From Heyndrickxia sporothermodurans (lineage in GTDB: Bacteria > Bacillota > Bacilli > Bacillales > Bacillaceae_C), in assembly GCF_016785185.1 (NCBI RefSeq), contig NZ_JAEKDY010000008.1: a DNA stretch of 60,453 nucleotides. One strand, written 5' to 3'. Below are positions 9,273 through 17,612 of the stretch, one piece after another; positions within the stretch are counted from its first letter, which is position 1, and each line of letters begins with the position of its first letter. The notes beneath the pieces are model-generated. The model made no database searches, had not been told where the DNA came from, and saw only the letters and a program-made list of their open reading frames with translations. The position numbers were made by a program, and so were the translations under genes.

Positions 9273-9956
9273 ATGGATTATCAGGTGATTATTCCTGCGG
9301 CAGGGCAAGGAAAAAGAATGGGTGCTGGGAAGAATAAATTATTGTTAGAGTTACAAGAACAGCCGGTAATTCTTCACACACTAAATGTTTTTCTTCATGA
9401 TCAAAACTGCAAAGGAATTATTTTAGTGATTCAACCTGATGATGAGCTGATGTTTAAAGAATTATTAAATCCTATGGAAGAGAAAATAAAAACCGTTTAT
9501 GGTGGTACAGAAAGGCAATTTAGTGTTTACAATGGACTGCAGGCAGTCAAAGATACAGAAATTGTACTTGTTCATGATGGTGCCAGACCTTTTATTAAAT
9601 TAAGTATTATTCATCAATTAGTGAATGATGCGCACATGCATGGTGCTGCAATTGCTGCTGTACCTGTAAAAGACACGATTAAAAAGGTTATGCAAAATCA
9701 AGTAATGGAGACAGTAGAGCGTTCAAGCTTGTGGCAGGTTCAAACTCCACAAGCTTTTCGCTTTTCGATTCTTTTTCACGCTCATCAACAGGCTCATCGA
9801 GAAAAATTTCTAGGAACGGACGAATCTTCCCTCGTGGAACGACTCGGTTATCCTGTCAATATCGTTACTGGAGATTATGATAATATTAAGTTAACAACTC
9901 CGGAGGATCTTTATTTTGCCGAAGCAATATTAAAGAAAAGGTCAGAGATGAAATAA
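9273..9956 (+). CDS. ispD: 2-C-methyl-D-erythritol 4-phosphate cytidylyltransferase IspD
   Basis: IspD couples MEP to CTP in the non-mevalonate isoprenoid pathway, the third step. The 227-residue product starts with the nucleotidyltransferase signature PAAGQGKRMGAGKNK, and carries VHDGARPF and TDESSLVE, which are typical of the family. It lies 17 bases after yacL and 48 bases before ispF, which acts two steps later in the pathway. Confidence 0.97.
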   Translation: MDYQVIIPAAGQGKRMGAGKNKLLLELQEQPVILHTLNVFLHDQNCKGIILVIQPDDELMFKELLNPMEEKIKTVYGGTERQFSVYNGLQAVKDTEIVLVHDGARPFIKLSIIHQLVNDAHMHGAAIAAVPVKDTIKKVMQNQVMETVERSSLWQVQTPQAFRFSILFHAHQQAHREKFLGTDESSLVERLGYPVNIVTGDYDNIKLTTPEDLYFAEAILKKRSEMK

Positions 9957-10004
9957 CGACTACAAATTAAAGAAAAAACGGAATAAAAAGGAGAATACTT
10001 GAAG

Positions 10005-10481
10005 ATGTTTCGAATAGGTCAAGGATATGATGTCCATCAATTAGTAGAAGGTAGGCCACTCATTATTGGAGGAGTACGGATACCTTATGAAAAGGGGTTA
10101 TTAGGCCATTCAGACGCGGATGTATTGCTACACACCGTTGCTGATGCGAGTCTAGGTGCAATTGGTGAAGGTGATATTGGAAAGCATTTCCCGGATACAG
10201 ACCCTCGCTTCAAGGACGCTGATTCAGCCGTTCTTTTAAAGCATGTATGGAAGTTAGTGAAACAAAAGGGATATTGTTTGGGAAATATTGATTGTACGAT
10301 TATTGCTCAGCAACCTAAAATGGCCCCTCATATAGAAGAAATTCGCCAAAAAATAGCTGAACTTTTAGAAGGGGAAATTGAGCAGGTCAATGTAAAAGCT
10401 ACAACAACTGAAAAATTAGGGTTTACCGGCAGAGGGGAAGGGATTGCCGCAATGGCAGTCATTCTTTTGGAACAAAAGTAA
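10005..10481 (+). CDS. ispF: 2-C-methyl-D-erythritol 2,4-cyclodiphosphate synthase IspF
   Basis: IspF is a trimeric zinc enzyme that cyclises CDP-ME-2-phosphate, releasing CMP. The 158-residue product has the metal ligands D9 and H11 in GYDVHQL and H43 after SDADVLL, and the ending KATTTEKLGFTGRGEGIAA. ATG 10005 gives the usual family N-terminus MFRIGQG. TTG 9999, two codons upstream, is closer to the AAGGAG site (9988-9993) and cannot be excluded. Confidence 0.96.
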   Translation: MFRIGQGYDVHQLVEGRPLIIGGVRIPYEKGLLGHSDADVLLHTVADASLGAIGEGDIGKHFPDTDPRFKDADSAVLLKHVWKLVKQKGYCLGNIDCTIIAQQPKMAPHIEEIRQKIAELLEGEIEQVNVKATTTEKLGFTGRGEGIAAMAVILLEQK

Positions 10482-10604
10482 ACGGGAAATATTTCGTGAT
10501 GATTTTAAATAAAGTTTATAGAGGTTCCTTTTAACTTATACCTGCTGGTGATAAAATAAACCAGTATATAAAAATATAGAAGTCTCGTTTAGGAGGAAAA
10601 ATTC

Positions 10605-12062
10605 ATGTCAGCCGATATACGTGTTCGATATGCACCAAGTCCAACTGGCCATTTACATATAGGAAATGCCCGAACTGCTCTTTTTAATTATTTATTTGCT
10701 CGAAGTCAAGGTGGGAAGTTTATTATCCGAATTGAGGATACCGACCAAAAGCGAAATATTGCAGGCGGGGAGGAAAGCCAACTAAAATATTTAAAATGGT
10801 TAGGGATCGATTGGGATGAGAGCATCGATAAAGAAGGAGAATATGCTCCATATCGTCAATCTGAACGTGGGGCAATTTATCAAAAGTATTACAATGATTT
10901 ACTTGAAAGAGATTTAGCTTATAAATGTTACTGTACAGAAGAAGAATTAGAAGCTGAACGTGAAGAACAACTTGCTCGTGGGGAAACGCCAAAATACTCA
11001 CGAAAATGTCGTCATCTCTCTAAAGAAGAACAAGAGCGGCTTGAAATTGAAGGCAGAAAGCCAAGCATTCGCTTTGCCGTTCCAGAAGGACATGTATATT
11101 CATTTAAGGATATGGTAAAAGACGAAGTATCATTTGAGGCAGAAGGTATTGGCGATTTCGTTATTATTAAAAAAGACGGAATCCCAACATATAATTTTGC
11201 AGTAGCTGTGGATGATCATTTAATGAAAATATCGCATGTGCTTCGTGGAGATGATCATATTTCTAATACTCCGAAACAATTAATGATTTATGAAGCATTT
11301 GGATGGGAACCACCAGTGTTTGGCCATATGACATTAATTGTTAACGAAAGTCGTAAAAAATTAAGTAAACGTGATGAGAGTATTATTCAATTTATTGAAC
11401 AATATGAAGAACTTGGTTATTTGCCGGAAGCTTTATTCAATTTTATTGCTTTATTGGGCTGGTCTCCACAAGGAGAAGAAGAATTATTTACAAAAGAAGA
11501 GTTTATCAAGATTTTTGATGCTGAACGGTTATCTAAATCTCCTGCTTTGTTTGACAAGCAAAAGCTCACATGGATGAATAACCAATATGTGAAAAAACTT
11601 GATTTAGATCGTGCTGTAGAAATTTCACTTCCACATCTTATTAAAGCTAAACTAGTAAGTGAGGACTTATCAGAACAAGAATATAATTGGGTCCGGCATT
11701 TAATTGCTCTATACCAAGATCAAATGAGTTATGGGGCTGAAATAGTCGAATTATCGAAGCTGTTTTTTACTGATTCAATTGAGTATGATGAGGAAGCGAA
11801 GGAAATTCTCGGTGAAGAACAAGTTCCCGAAGTGCTCCAAGCCTTTTTAAATGAGGTTAATGGTTTAGAAGAATTTAAAGCTGAAGAAATCCAAAAGTCC
11901 ATTAAAAGTGTTCAAAAATCGACTGGACATAAAGGGAAAAAACTATTTATGCCGATTAGAGTAGCTGTAACTGGGCAAGCTCATGGTCCGGATTTGCCGA
12001 AGGCGATAGAACTTTTAGGCAAGGAAAAAATTATTAAACGACTTGAAGCTGTTATTGGTTAA
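10605..12062 (+). CDS. gltX: Glutamyl-tRNA synthetase GltX
   Basis: GltX charges tRNA-Glu and, in Bacillaceae, also tRNA-Gln, which an amidotransferase then corrects. The 485-residue class I synthetase has HIGN at 18-21 and KLSKRD near residue 250. It also has CxC-x24-CxH (CYC to KCRH, near residues 109-137), matching the zinc site of E. coli GluRS. The ribosome binding site is AGGAGG. A 123-base gap separates it from ispF, with no convincing promoter. The stop codon begins an AT-only palindrome at 12062-12079. Confidence 0.97.
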   Translation: MSADIRVRYAPSPTGHLHIGNARTALFNYLFARSQGGKFIIRIEDTDQKRNIAGGEESQLKYLKWLGIDWDESIDKEGEYAPYRQSERGAIYQKYYNDLLERDLAYKCYCTEEELEAEREEQLARGETPKYSRKCRHLSKEEQERLEIEGRKPSIRFAVPEGHVYSFKDMVKDEVSFEAEGIGDFVIIKKDGIPTYNFAVAVDDHLMKISHVLRGDDHISNTPKQLMIYEAFGWEPPVFGHMTLIVNESRKKLSKRDESIIQFIEQYEELGYLPEALFNFIALLGWSPQGEEELFTKEEFIKIFDAERLSKSPALFDKQKLTWMNNQYVKKLDLDRAVEISLPHLIKAKLVSEDLSEQEYNWVRHLIALYQDQMSYGAEIVELSKLFFTDSIEYDEEAKEILGEEQVPEVLQAFLNEVNGLEEFKAEEIQKSIKSVQKSTGHKGKKLFMPIRVAVTGQAHGPDLPKAIELLGKEKIIKRLEAVIG

Positions 12063-12132
12063 CATTTTTTAAAAAATGTAATATAGTAAGATTAATAAAT
12101 GGGTACCTAATGATAATGAAAATTATATAAAT

Positions 12133-12420
12133 TAAAGTGTGGAAGAGGAGAAGTAAAAAAACGATTGCTTCAAAATGAAGTTCCTTTTTGTGACTTCATG
12201 GAAAGAGAGAACCATCACCGGCTGAAAGTGGTTTAAGCCCCTCGTTTTTTGAAATGCACCTCTGAATCTTTTTCCGAAAGACAAGGTTTAGTAGGATAAG
12301 GCGGTTACCTACCGTTAAAGGGGCTTAAGTTGGGATGTAATAAGTTCGTTTGACTTATTATATTCAAACAGAGTGGAACCGCGTAGAACACGTCTCTGTC
12401 TTTTCAGAGGCGTTTTTTCT
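12133..12420 (+). promoter_or_regulatory. T-box riboswitch specific for tRNA-Cys
   Basis: This leader precedes cysE-cysS. The T-box bulge GTGGAACCGCG is at about 12373-12383. The specifier loop GAAATGCACC carries codon TGC (Cys) at 12255-12257, followed by a purine as is usual. The bulge reads UGGA, which pairs with the UCCA end of tRNA-Cys (discriminator U73). A terminator stem (ACGTCTCTG 12390-12398 with CAGAGGCGT 12405-12413) and a T run follow. Uncharged tRNA-Cys should favour read-through. The 5' edge is approximate, and I could not fix the promoter. Confidence 0.93.
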
Positions 12421-12473
12421 ATTTCCTAAAAATATTGTGTTCCAATCGTTACACCGAAAAGGGGGGAGTTAGT

Positions 12474-13145
12474 ATGTTTAAACGAATGAAGGAAGATATT
12501 GAAGTAGTATTCGAACAGGATCCGGCGGCTCGAAGCTATGTAGAAGTTATTCTTACTTACTCCGGGCTTCATGCAATATGGGCACACCGAGTGGCCCACA
12601 GTTTTTATAAAAAGAAATTATTTTTTATCGCTAGAGTTATTTCACAAGTAAGCCGCTTTTTTACGGGTATTGAGATACATCCAGGTGCTACAATCGGTCG
12701 CCGCTTTTTTATCGACCATGGAATGGGCGTCGTTATTGGTGAAACATGTGAAATTGGAGATAATGTAACTGTCTACCAAGGGGTGACATTAGGGGGAACA
12801 GGCAAAGAAAAAGGCAAACGTCACCCGACAATTAAGGATAATGCATTAATTGCTACCGGGGCTAAAGTTTTAGGATCGATAACAGTTGGGGAAAATTCTA
12901 AAATAGGTGCAGGATCAGTCGTTTTAAGAGATGTACCATCAAACTCAACAGTTGTTGGAATTCCTGGACGTGTCGTTATTCAAGATGGGGTAAAAATCAA
13001 AAAGGATTTGAATCACAGTGATTTACCGGATCCAGTAGCGGATCGATGTTCCGCTATTGAAGAAAAAATTCACTTATTAGAAGCAGAGATCGTTCGGTTA
13101 AAAACGGAAGGAGTCGAAAAAGAAAATGTCAATTCAACTTTATAA
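12474..13145 (+). CDS. cysE: Serine O-acetyltransferase CysE
   Basis: CysE acetylates L-serine from acetyl-CoA, the first step of cysteine synthesis. The 223-residue product has the N-terminal helical domain and the left-handed beta-helix built of hexapeptide repeats, with IEIHPGATIGRRFFIDHGMG and GVTLGGTGKEKGKRHPTI. ATG 12474 follows GGGGGGAG (12461-12468); the in-frame ATG at 12435 lacks a site. It is first in a T-box-controlled operon and overlaps cysS by 20 bases, so translation is probably coupled. Confidence 0.97.
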   Translation: MFKRMKEDIEVVFEQDPAARSYVEVILTYSGLHAIWAHRVAHSFYKKKLFFIARVISQVSRFFTGIEIHPGATIGRRFFIDHGMGVVIGETCEIGDNVTVYQGVTLGGTGKEKGKRHPTIKDNALIATGAKVLGSITVGENSKIGAGSVVLRDVPSNSTVVGIPGRVVIQDGVKIKKDLNHSDLPDPVADRCSAIEEKIHLLEAEIVRLKTEGVEKENVNSTL

Positions 13146-14523
13146 TACATTAACTCGAAAAAAGGAACCGTTTATCCCGCTTGAAGAAGGAAAAGTAAAA
13201 ATGTATGTTTGTGGTCCTACTGTTTATAATTACATTCATATCGGAAATGCCAGACCTGCCATTGTTTTTGATACGGTAAGAAGATATTTAGAGTATCGCG
13301 GATTTGATGTGAATTTTGTATCAAATTTTACAGATGTTGATGATAAGCTCATTAAAGCAGCTAAAGAGCTAGGTGAAGATGTGCCGACGATAGCTGACCG
13401 TTTTATCGATGCGTATTTTGAAGATGTTTCAGCTCTAGGGTGCCATACAGCTGACGTTCACCCGCGAGTAACGGAGAATATGGATATTATCATTGAATTT
13501 ATTGAGACTCTAATTAGTAAAGGTCACGCATATGAATCCCATGGTGATGTTTATTATCGAACAAGAAGTTTCAATGAATACGGAAAGCTATCTCATCAAT
13601 CCATTGATGATCTCAAATCTGGTGCTCGTATTGAGGTAGGAGAAAAGAAGGAAGACGCCTTAGATTTTGCACTTTGGAAAGCCGCGAAAGAAGGAGAAAT
13701 CTATTGGGAGAGTCCTTGGGGAAAAGGGCGACCAGGCTGGCATATTGAATGCTCGGCGATGGCACGGAAATATTTAGGTGATACAATTGATATTCACGCA
13801 GGTGGGCAAGATTTGACTTTCCCTCATCATGAAAATGAAATTGCTCAATCGGAAGCTTTAACAGGAAAATTATTCTCTCGCTATTGGATGCATAATGGTT
13901 ATATTAATATTGATAATGAAAAAATGTCTAAATCTCTAGGAAACTTTGTGTTAGTGCATGATATTATTAAACATTATGACCCACAAGTACTTCGTTTCTT
14001 CATGCTAGCCGTACATTATCGGAATCCGATTAACTATAGCGAAGAACTACTGGAGAATGCCGGGAGCGGATTAGAACGGTTAAAAACCTCATATCAAAAT
14101 ATTAAACATCGTTTACAAAGCAGTAACAATCTGACGGAAAATGACCAACAATGGCTTGAAAAAATCGATCATTATCATAATGAATTTATAAATGAGATGG
14201 ACGATGATTTTAATACAGCAAACGGAATTTCCGTTTTATTTGAGCTTTCTAAACAGGCGAATTACTATTTAAGAGAAAAAAATACATCAGAAAAAGTGCT
14301 ACATGCATTTATGGATGAATTCAAAAGCTTATTTGAAGTATTAGGTTTAAAACTTGAATCGGAAGAGCTACTGGATGAAGATATTGAAGAATTAATTCAG
14401 AAACGAAATCAAGCAAGAAAAGATAGAGATTTCGCCTTAGCGGATGCAATCCGTGATCAATTAAAGGAAATGAATATTATCCTAGAGGATACCCCACAAG
14501 GAATTCGATGGAGAAGAGGGTAA
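13126..14523 (+). CDS. cysS: Cysteinyl-tRNA synthetase CysS
   Basis: CysS charges tRNA-Cys. The 465-residue class I synthetase has the zinc-binding Cys in VCGPTVYNYIHIGNARP with the HIGN motif, the second zinc region GWHIECSAM and DLTFPHHENE, and KMSKSLGNF as the KMSKS loop. The site GGAAGGAG (13106-13113) lies inside cysE. Placing cysteine synthesis and cysteine charging under one tRNA-Cys T-box makes the operon sense the very product the two genes together control. Confidence 0.98.
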   Translation: MSIQLYNTLTRKKEPFIPLEEGKVKMYVCGPTVYNYIHIGNARPAIVFDTVRRYLEYRGFDVNFVSNFTDVDDKLIKAAKELGEDVPTIADRFIDAYFEDVSALGCHTADVHPRVTENMDIIIEFIETLISKGHAYESHGDVYYRTRSFNEYGKLSHQSIDDLKSGARIEVGEKKEDALDFALWKAAKEGEIYWESPWGKGRPGWHIECSAMARKYLGDTIDIHAGGQDLTFPHHENEIAQSEALTGKLFSRYWMHNGYINIDNEKMSKSLGNFVLVHDIIKHYDPQVLRFFMLAVHYRNPINYSEELLENAGSGLERLKTSYQNIKHRLQSSNNLTENDQQWLEKIDHYHNEFINEMDDDFNTANGISVLFELSKQANYYLREKNTSEKVLHAFMDEFKSLFEVLGLKLESEELLDEDIEELIQKRNQARKDRDFALADAIRDQLKEMNIILEDTPQGIRWRRG

Positions 14524-14526
14524 GCA

Positions 14527-14931
14527 ATGATAGAAATAGAGAAAAATGTTGATGTAATGCAGCTAAATAGTCTTGCTCTTGCTTATATGGGGGATGCAGT
14601 ATACGAAGTTTATATACGGCATCACCTCCTCCATTTGGGAAAGACGAAGCCGCATCATCTTCACAAGGAAGCTACGAAATATGTTTCTGCTAAAGCGCAA
14701 GCGAGTATATTAAAAACGTTTCACGAACAAAATGTTTTAACTGAAGAAGAACAAGTCATAGTAAAACGTGGAAGAAATGCGAAATCCGGATCAATTCCGA
14801 AGAATACGGATGTCCAAACATATAACCATAGTACTGGATTCGAAGCTTTAATTGGACATTTATATTTAAATAAGGATTTTGTGCGATTAGAAAAAATTAT
14901 TGCAATTGCTATTCAAACCGTAGAGAAATGA
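14527..14931 (+). CDS. mrnC: Mini-ribonuclease 3 (Mini-III)
   Basis: Mini-III is an RNase III catalytic domain without the double-strand RNA-binding domain; in B. subtilis it trims 23S rRNA precursors. The 134-residue product has the signature LALAYMGDAVYEVYIRHHLL with the catalytic Asp and the second acidic patch GFEALIGHLYL near the end. It starts 4 bases after cysS and is read with it. Confidence 0.95.
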   Translation: MIEIEKNVDVMQLNSLALAYMGDAVYEVYIRHHLLHLGKTKPHHLHKEATKYVSAKAQASILKTFHEQNVLTEEEQVIVKRGRNAKSGSIPKNTDVQTYNHSTGFEALIGHLYLNKDFVRLEKIIAIAIQTVEK

Positions 14932-14970
14932 TAAATCGGACTATAAAAAGAAGTCAGGAGGTTTCAAGAG

Positions 14971-15714
14971 ATGGAACAAGATTATATTGCCGGAAAGAAT
15001 CCCGTTATTGAAGCGCTAAAGTCCAGTCGTGATATTAACAAAATCTGGATTGCGGAAGGCTCAGCTAAAGGACAGATGCAGCAAATAATACAGTTGGCCA
15101 AGCAGTCAAGAGTATTGGTTCAATATGTCCCCAAACAGAAAATTGATCAAATGGTAAAAGAAAATCATCAAGGGGTAGTGGCCCTTGTAGCAGCTTATCA
15201 ATATGCGGAATTAGACGACTTATTTAAACGAGCGGAACAAAAAAATGAAGATCCTTTCTTCTTAATTTTGGATGAATTAGAAGATCCGCATAACTTAGGA
15301 TCAATATTGAGAACTGCTGATGCGGCCGGAGTACATGGTGTGATTATTCCAAAGCGTAGAGCGGTGGGACTAACGGCTACAGTAGCAAAAGCGTCAACAG
15401 GTGCAATTGAATATGTCCCTGTTGTAAGAGTAACTAATATAGCAAGAACAATTTCGGAACTAAAGGAACGGGGAGTATGGATTTTTGGTACGGATGCAAA
15501 AGGCAGTCAGGACTATCGTTCGATGGATGGGTCGATGCCTTTGGCAATTGTTATTGGGAGTGAAGGTAAAGGAATTAGTCGATTGATTAAAGAAAATTGT
15601 GATTTTCTCGTTCATTTACCAATGGTTGGTCATGTTACATCTCTTAATGCCTCGGTAGCGGCAAGCTTATTAATATATGAGGTTTATCGAAAACGTCATC
15701 CTCAAGGTGAATAA
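14971..15714 (+). CDS. rlmB: SpoU-family 23S rRNA 2'-O-methyltransferase (RlmB-like)
   Basis: This family methylates the 2'-O of a guanosine in 23S rRNA using S-adenosylmethionine. The 247-residue product has an N-terminal substrate-binding domain (about 1-75) and a SPOUT knot domain with the three motifs LDELEDPHNLGSILRTADA, IVIGSEGKGISRL and LPMVGHVTSLNASVAASLL. The ribosome binding site is AGGAGG. Its exact target is inferred from family naming. It sits between two RNA-processing genes in the cysE operon. Confidence 0.94.
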   Translation: MEQDYIAGKNPVIEALKSSRDINKIWIAEGSAKGQMQQIIQLAKQSRVLVQYVPKQKIDQMVKENHQGVVALVAAYQYAELDDLFKRAEQKNEDPFFLILDELEDPHNLGSILRTADAAGVHGVIIPKRRAVGLTATVAKASTGAIEYVPVVRVTNIARTISELKERGVWIFGTDAKGSQDYRSMDGSMPLAIVIGSEGKGISRLIKENCDFLVHLPMVGHVTSLNASVAASLLIYEVYRKRHPQGE

Positions 15715-15716
15715 AA

Positions 15717-16226
15717 ATGGATATTTTGCTAGTGGATGGCTACAACATTATAGGTGCTTGGCCAGAACTTAGACAGTTAAAGAATGTGAATTTAAGTCAT
15801 GCAAGAGACCGATTAATTGAACGAATGGCTGAATACCAAGGATTCACAGGATATAGGGTCATTATTGTTTTTGATGCGCTTTATGTAAAAGGGCTGGAAA
15901 AACAATATCGACAACATAAAGTGGAAGTTATTTTTACAAAAGAAAACGAATCCGCTGATGAGCGCATTGAAAAAATGGCCATTCAATTGAGCAATAGAAA
16001 AACACAAATTCATGTAGCTACTTCCGATTTCACGGAACAATGGGCTATTTTCGGACAAGGGGCGCTAAGAATATCAGCCCGAGAGTTACTTAACGAAGTA
16101 AATTTAATTAATCAACAAATAGAAAGGAACGTACGGAATACACATCAGGATAAGCCTTTTTCTAGAATTGAGTTGAGTAAAGATGTTGCGGAAATGTTCG
16201 AAAAACTCCGTAGAGGAAAACAATGA
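15717..16226 (+). CDS. rae1: Rae1, ribosome-associated mRNA endoribonuclease (YacP, NYN/PIN fold)
   Basis: In B. subtilis, Rae1 binds the ribosomal A site and cleaves mRNA during translation. The 169-residue product starts MDILLVDGYNIIGAWPEL, the NYN/PIN active-site strand with conserved Asp. It also has a central acidic ESADERIEKMA and IHVATSDFTEQWAIFGQGA. It begins 2 bases after rlmB and ends the T-box operon. The sigH promoter overlaps its 3' flank. Confidence 0.93.
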   Translation: MDILLVDGYNIIGAWPELRQLKNVNLSHARDRLIERMAEYQGFTGYRVIIVFDALYVKGLEKQYRQHKVEVIFTKENESADERIEKMAIQLSNRKTQIHVATSDFTEQWAIFGQGALRISARELLNEVNLINQQIERNVRNTHQDKPFSRIELSKDVAEMFEKLRRGKQ

Positions 16227-16229
16227 GTA

Positions 16230-16259
16230 TTGACGCTTGAAAATTCTGTAATGTATAAT
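16230..16259 (+). promoter_or_regulatory. SigA-type promoter of sigH
   Basis: TTGACG (16230-16235) and TATAAT (16254-16259) are 18 bases apart, starting just after the rae1 stop codon. Transcription would begin near 16266, about 33 bases ahead of the sigH start. In B. subtilis the sigH promoter is held down by AbrB. An AbrB site cannot be recognised by eye because AbrB has no sharp consensus. Confidence 0.82.
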
Positions 16260-16298
16260 ATTTCTATCTATTGCTTCCGAGCGGTCAGGGGGATTTGT

Positions 16299-16949
16299 GT
16301 GAACCTAAACATGAAGGTAATGCATAATGAAAATTATGTGATGATGGAAGATGAGCAATTGATAGAGTTGGTACACAAAGGTGATAGTGATGCTTTAGAT
16401 TATCTAATTCAAAAGTATCGTAATTTCGTCAGAGCTAAGGCACGTTCGTATTTTTTAATTGGTGCAGATAAAGAGGATATTGTCCAAGAGGGGATGATTG
16501 GTTTGTACAAGGCCATTCGTGATTATAAAGAGGACAAGCTTACCTCGTTTAAAGCGTTTGCAGAGTTATGTATAACCCGCCAAATAATAACTGCAATAAA
16601 AACTGCCACCCGTCAGAAGCATATTCCACTGAACTCGTATGTTTCTCTTGATAAACCTATATATGATGAGGAATCTGATCGGACCTTAATGGATGTAATA
16701 TCAGGTGCAAAAATAATGAACCCAGAGGAACTAATTATTAATCGCGAAAAATATGGAAATATAGAAGAGAAAATTTCCGAATTATTAAGTGACTTGGAAA
16801 GAAAAGTATTGGCATTATATTTAGATGGCCAATCGTATCAGGAAATTTCCGAAGAATTAAATCGTCATGTTAAATCGATTGATAATGCACTACAACGAGT
16901 AAAGAGAAAGCTCGAACGTTATTTGGAAGTCAGAGAGTTTAGTTCATAA
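16299..16949 (+). CDS. sigH: RNA polymerase sigma factor SigH (Spo0H)
   Basis: SigH directs RNA polymerase to early sporulation and post-exponential genes. The 216-residue product has region 2 with YRNFVRAKARSYFLIGADKEDIVQEGMIGLYKAI and region 4 ending in SYQEISEELNRHVKSIDNALQRVKRK. The GTG start at 16299 follows CAGGGGG (16286-16292) and gives the family N-terminus MNLN. The frame stays open back to 16230, but that part contains the promoter and no other good start. Confidence 0.96.
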   Translation: MNLNMKVMHNENYVMMEDEQLIELVHKGDSDALDYLIQKYRNFVRAKARSYFLIGADKEDIVQEGMIGLYKAIRDYKEDKLTSFKAFAELCITRQIITAIKTATRQKHIPLNSYVSLDKPIYDEESDRTLMDVISGAKIMNPEELIINREKYGNIEEKISELLSDLERKVLALYLDGQSYQEISEELNRHVKSIDNALQRVKRKLERYLEVREFSS

Positions 16950-16960
16950 TAAGCCTATTA

Positions 16961-16990
16961 TTGACAAATTTAGATTTTGCATGTTACTTT
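16961..16990 (+). promoter_or_regulatory. Candidate promoter of rpmGB-secE
   Basis: TTGACA (16961-16966) is followed, after 18 bases, by TACTTT (16985-16990) preceded by TG in the extended -10 position. It lies just after the sigH stop. A second TATAAT at 17022-17027 has no matching -35. Confidence 0.55.
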
Positions 16991-17060
16991 TTAAACAGAA
17001 ATAAGAATTAGTAGATTATTTTATAATAAATTATGTTAACGTAAGTAGTAGGTGTTTTTT

Positions 17061-17210
17061 ATGCAGAGAAAAATAGTACTAGCATGCGCACAATGTGGTT
17101 CGAGAAATTACTCGACATTTCATAATAAACAATCAGATGCTGAGCGATTAGAAGTGAAAAAGTTTTGTAAACATTGCAATGCCCATCATATTCATCGTGA
17201 AACGAAGTAA
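17061..17210 (+). CDS. rpmGB: Ribosomal protein L33 (zinc-binding form)
   Basis: The small 49-residue L33 of the large subunit begins MQRKIVLACAQCGSRNYST and has two CxxC pairs (CAQC and CKHC) that bind zinc. It is the copy normally found upstream of secE in Bacillus. The ribosome binding site is weak (AGGTG at 17050-17054). The frame is intact, whereas this copy is described as damaged in the B. subtilis 168 laboratory strain. Confidence 0.94.
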   Translation: MQRKIVLACAQCGSRNYSTFHNKQSDAERLEVKKFCKHCNAHHIHRETK

Positions 17211-17266
17211 TATCGTTATTTACTAGAATTATTGAAGATTGAACTTATATACCGGAGGTTACAAAC

Positions 17267-17446
17267 ATGTCTATTGCGAAATTCTTTCGAAATATAGCAT
17301 CAGAAATGAGAAAAGTTAGTTGGCCAAAAAAGAAAGAGCTTACTAGTTATACAATTACAGTAATATCTACAGTTGTTATACTTGCGGTATTCTTCATGGT
17401 CGTTGATTTAGGCATTTCATCATTAATTAAATGGATTTTAAAATAA
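17267..17446 (+). CDS. secE: Preprotein translocase subunit SecE
   Basis: SecE clamps the two halves of the SecY channel in the membrane. The 59-residue product has an amphipathic start (FFRNIASEMRKVSWPKKKEL, with the conserved VSWP) and a single membrane helix (about residues 29-55). The site CGGAGG lies about 10 bases upstream. As in most bacteria, it precedes nusG. Confidence 0.95.
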   Translation: MSIAKFFRNIASEMRKVSWPKKKELTSYTITVISTVVILAVFFMVVDLGISSLIKWILK

Positions 17447-17472
17447 TATAAATAGATTTTTAAATCTTTGTA

Positions 17473-17503
17473 TTGAATAACATCTATCTCTACATGGTAT
17501 AAT
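17473..17503 (+). promoter_or_regulatory. Promoter of nusG
   Basis: TATAAT (17498-17503) is preceded by TG in the extended -10 position, with TTGAAT (17473-17478) as a weak -35 at 19 bases. Transcription would start near 17510, only about 17 bases ahead of an intrinsic terminator hairpin. Confidence 0.65.
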
Positions 17504-17526
17504 GGAAATAAATAAGTGCAATTTTT

Positions 17527-17549
17527 AGCCCGGTTAACGGGTTTTTTCA
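17527..17549 (+). terminator. Intrinsic terminator inside the nusG leader
   Basis: The stem AGCCCG (17527-17532) pairs with CGGGTT (17538-17543), loop GTTAA, and is followed by TTTTTTC. It lies after secE but downstream of the nusG promoter. It can therefore end secE transcripts and also act as an attenuator for nusG. Confidence 0.75.
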
Positions 17550-17612
17550 ATTTTTAAAAAGATATCTAATTATTAATAAGCCGGGGAGGGACGGACGTTT
17601 AAGTCCTTATGA

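Noticed and set aside
12062..12079. Palindrome ACATTTTTT-AAAAAATGT at the gltX stop
   Set aside because: It is almost only A and T, so it would form a weak stem and can arise by chance in this AT-rich spacer. No clear terminator role.
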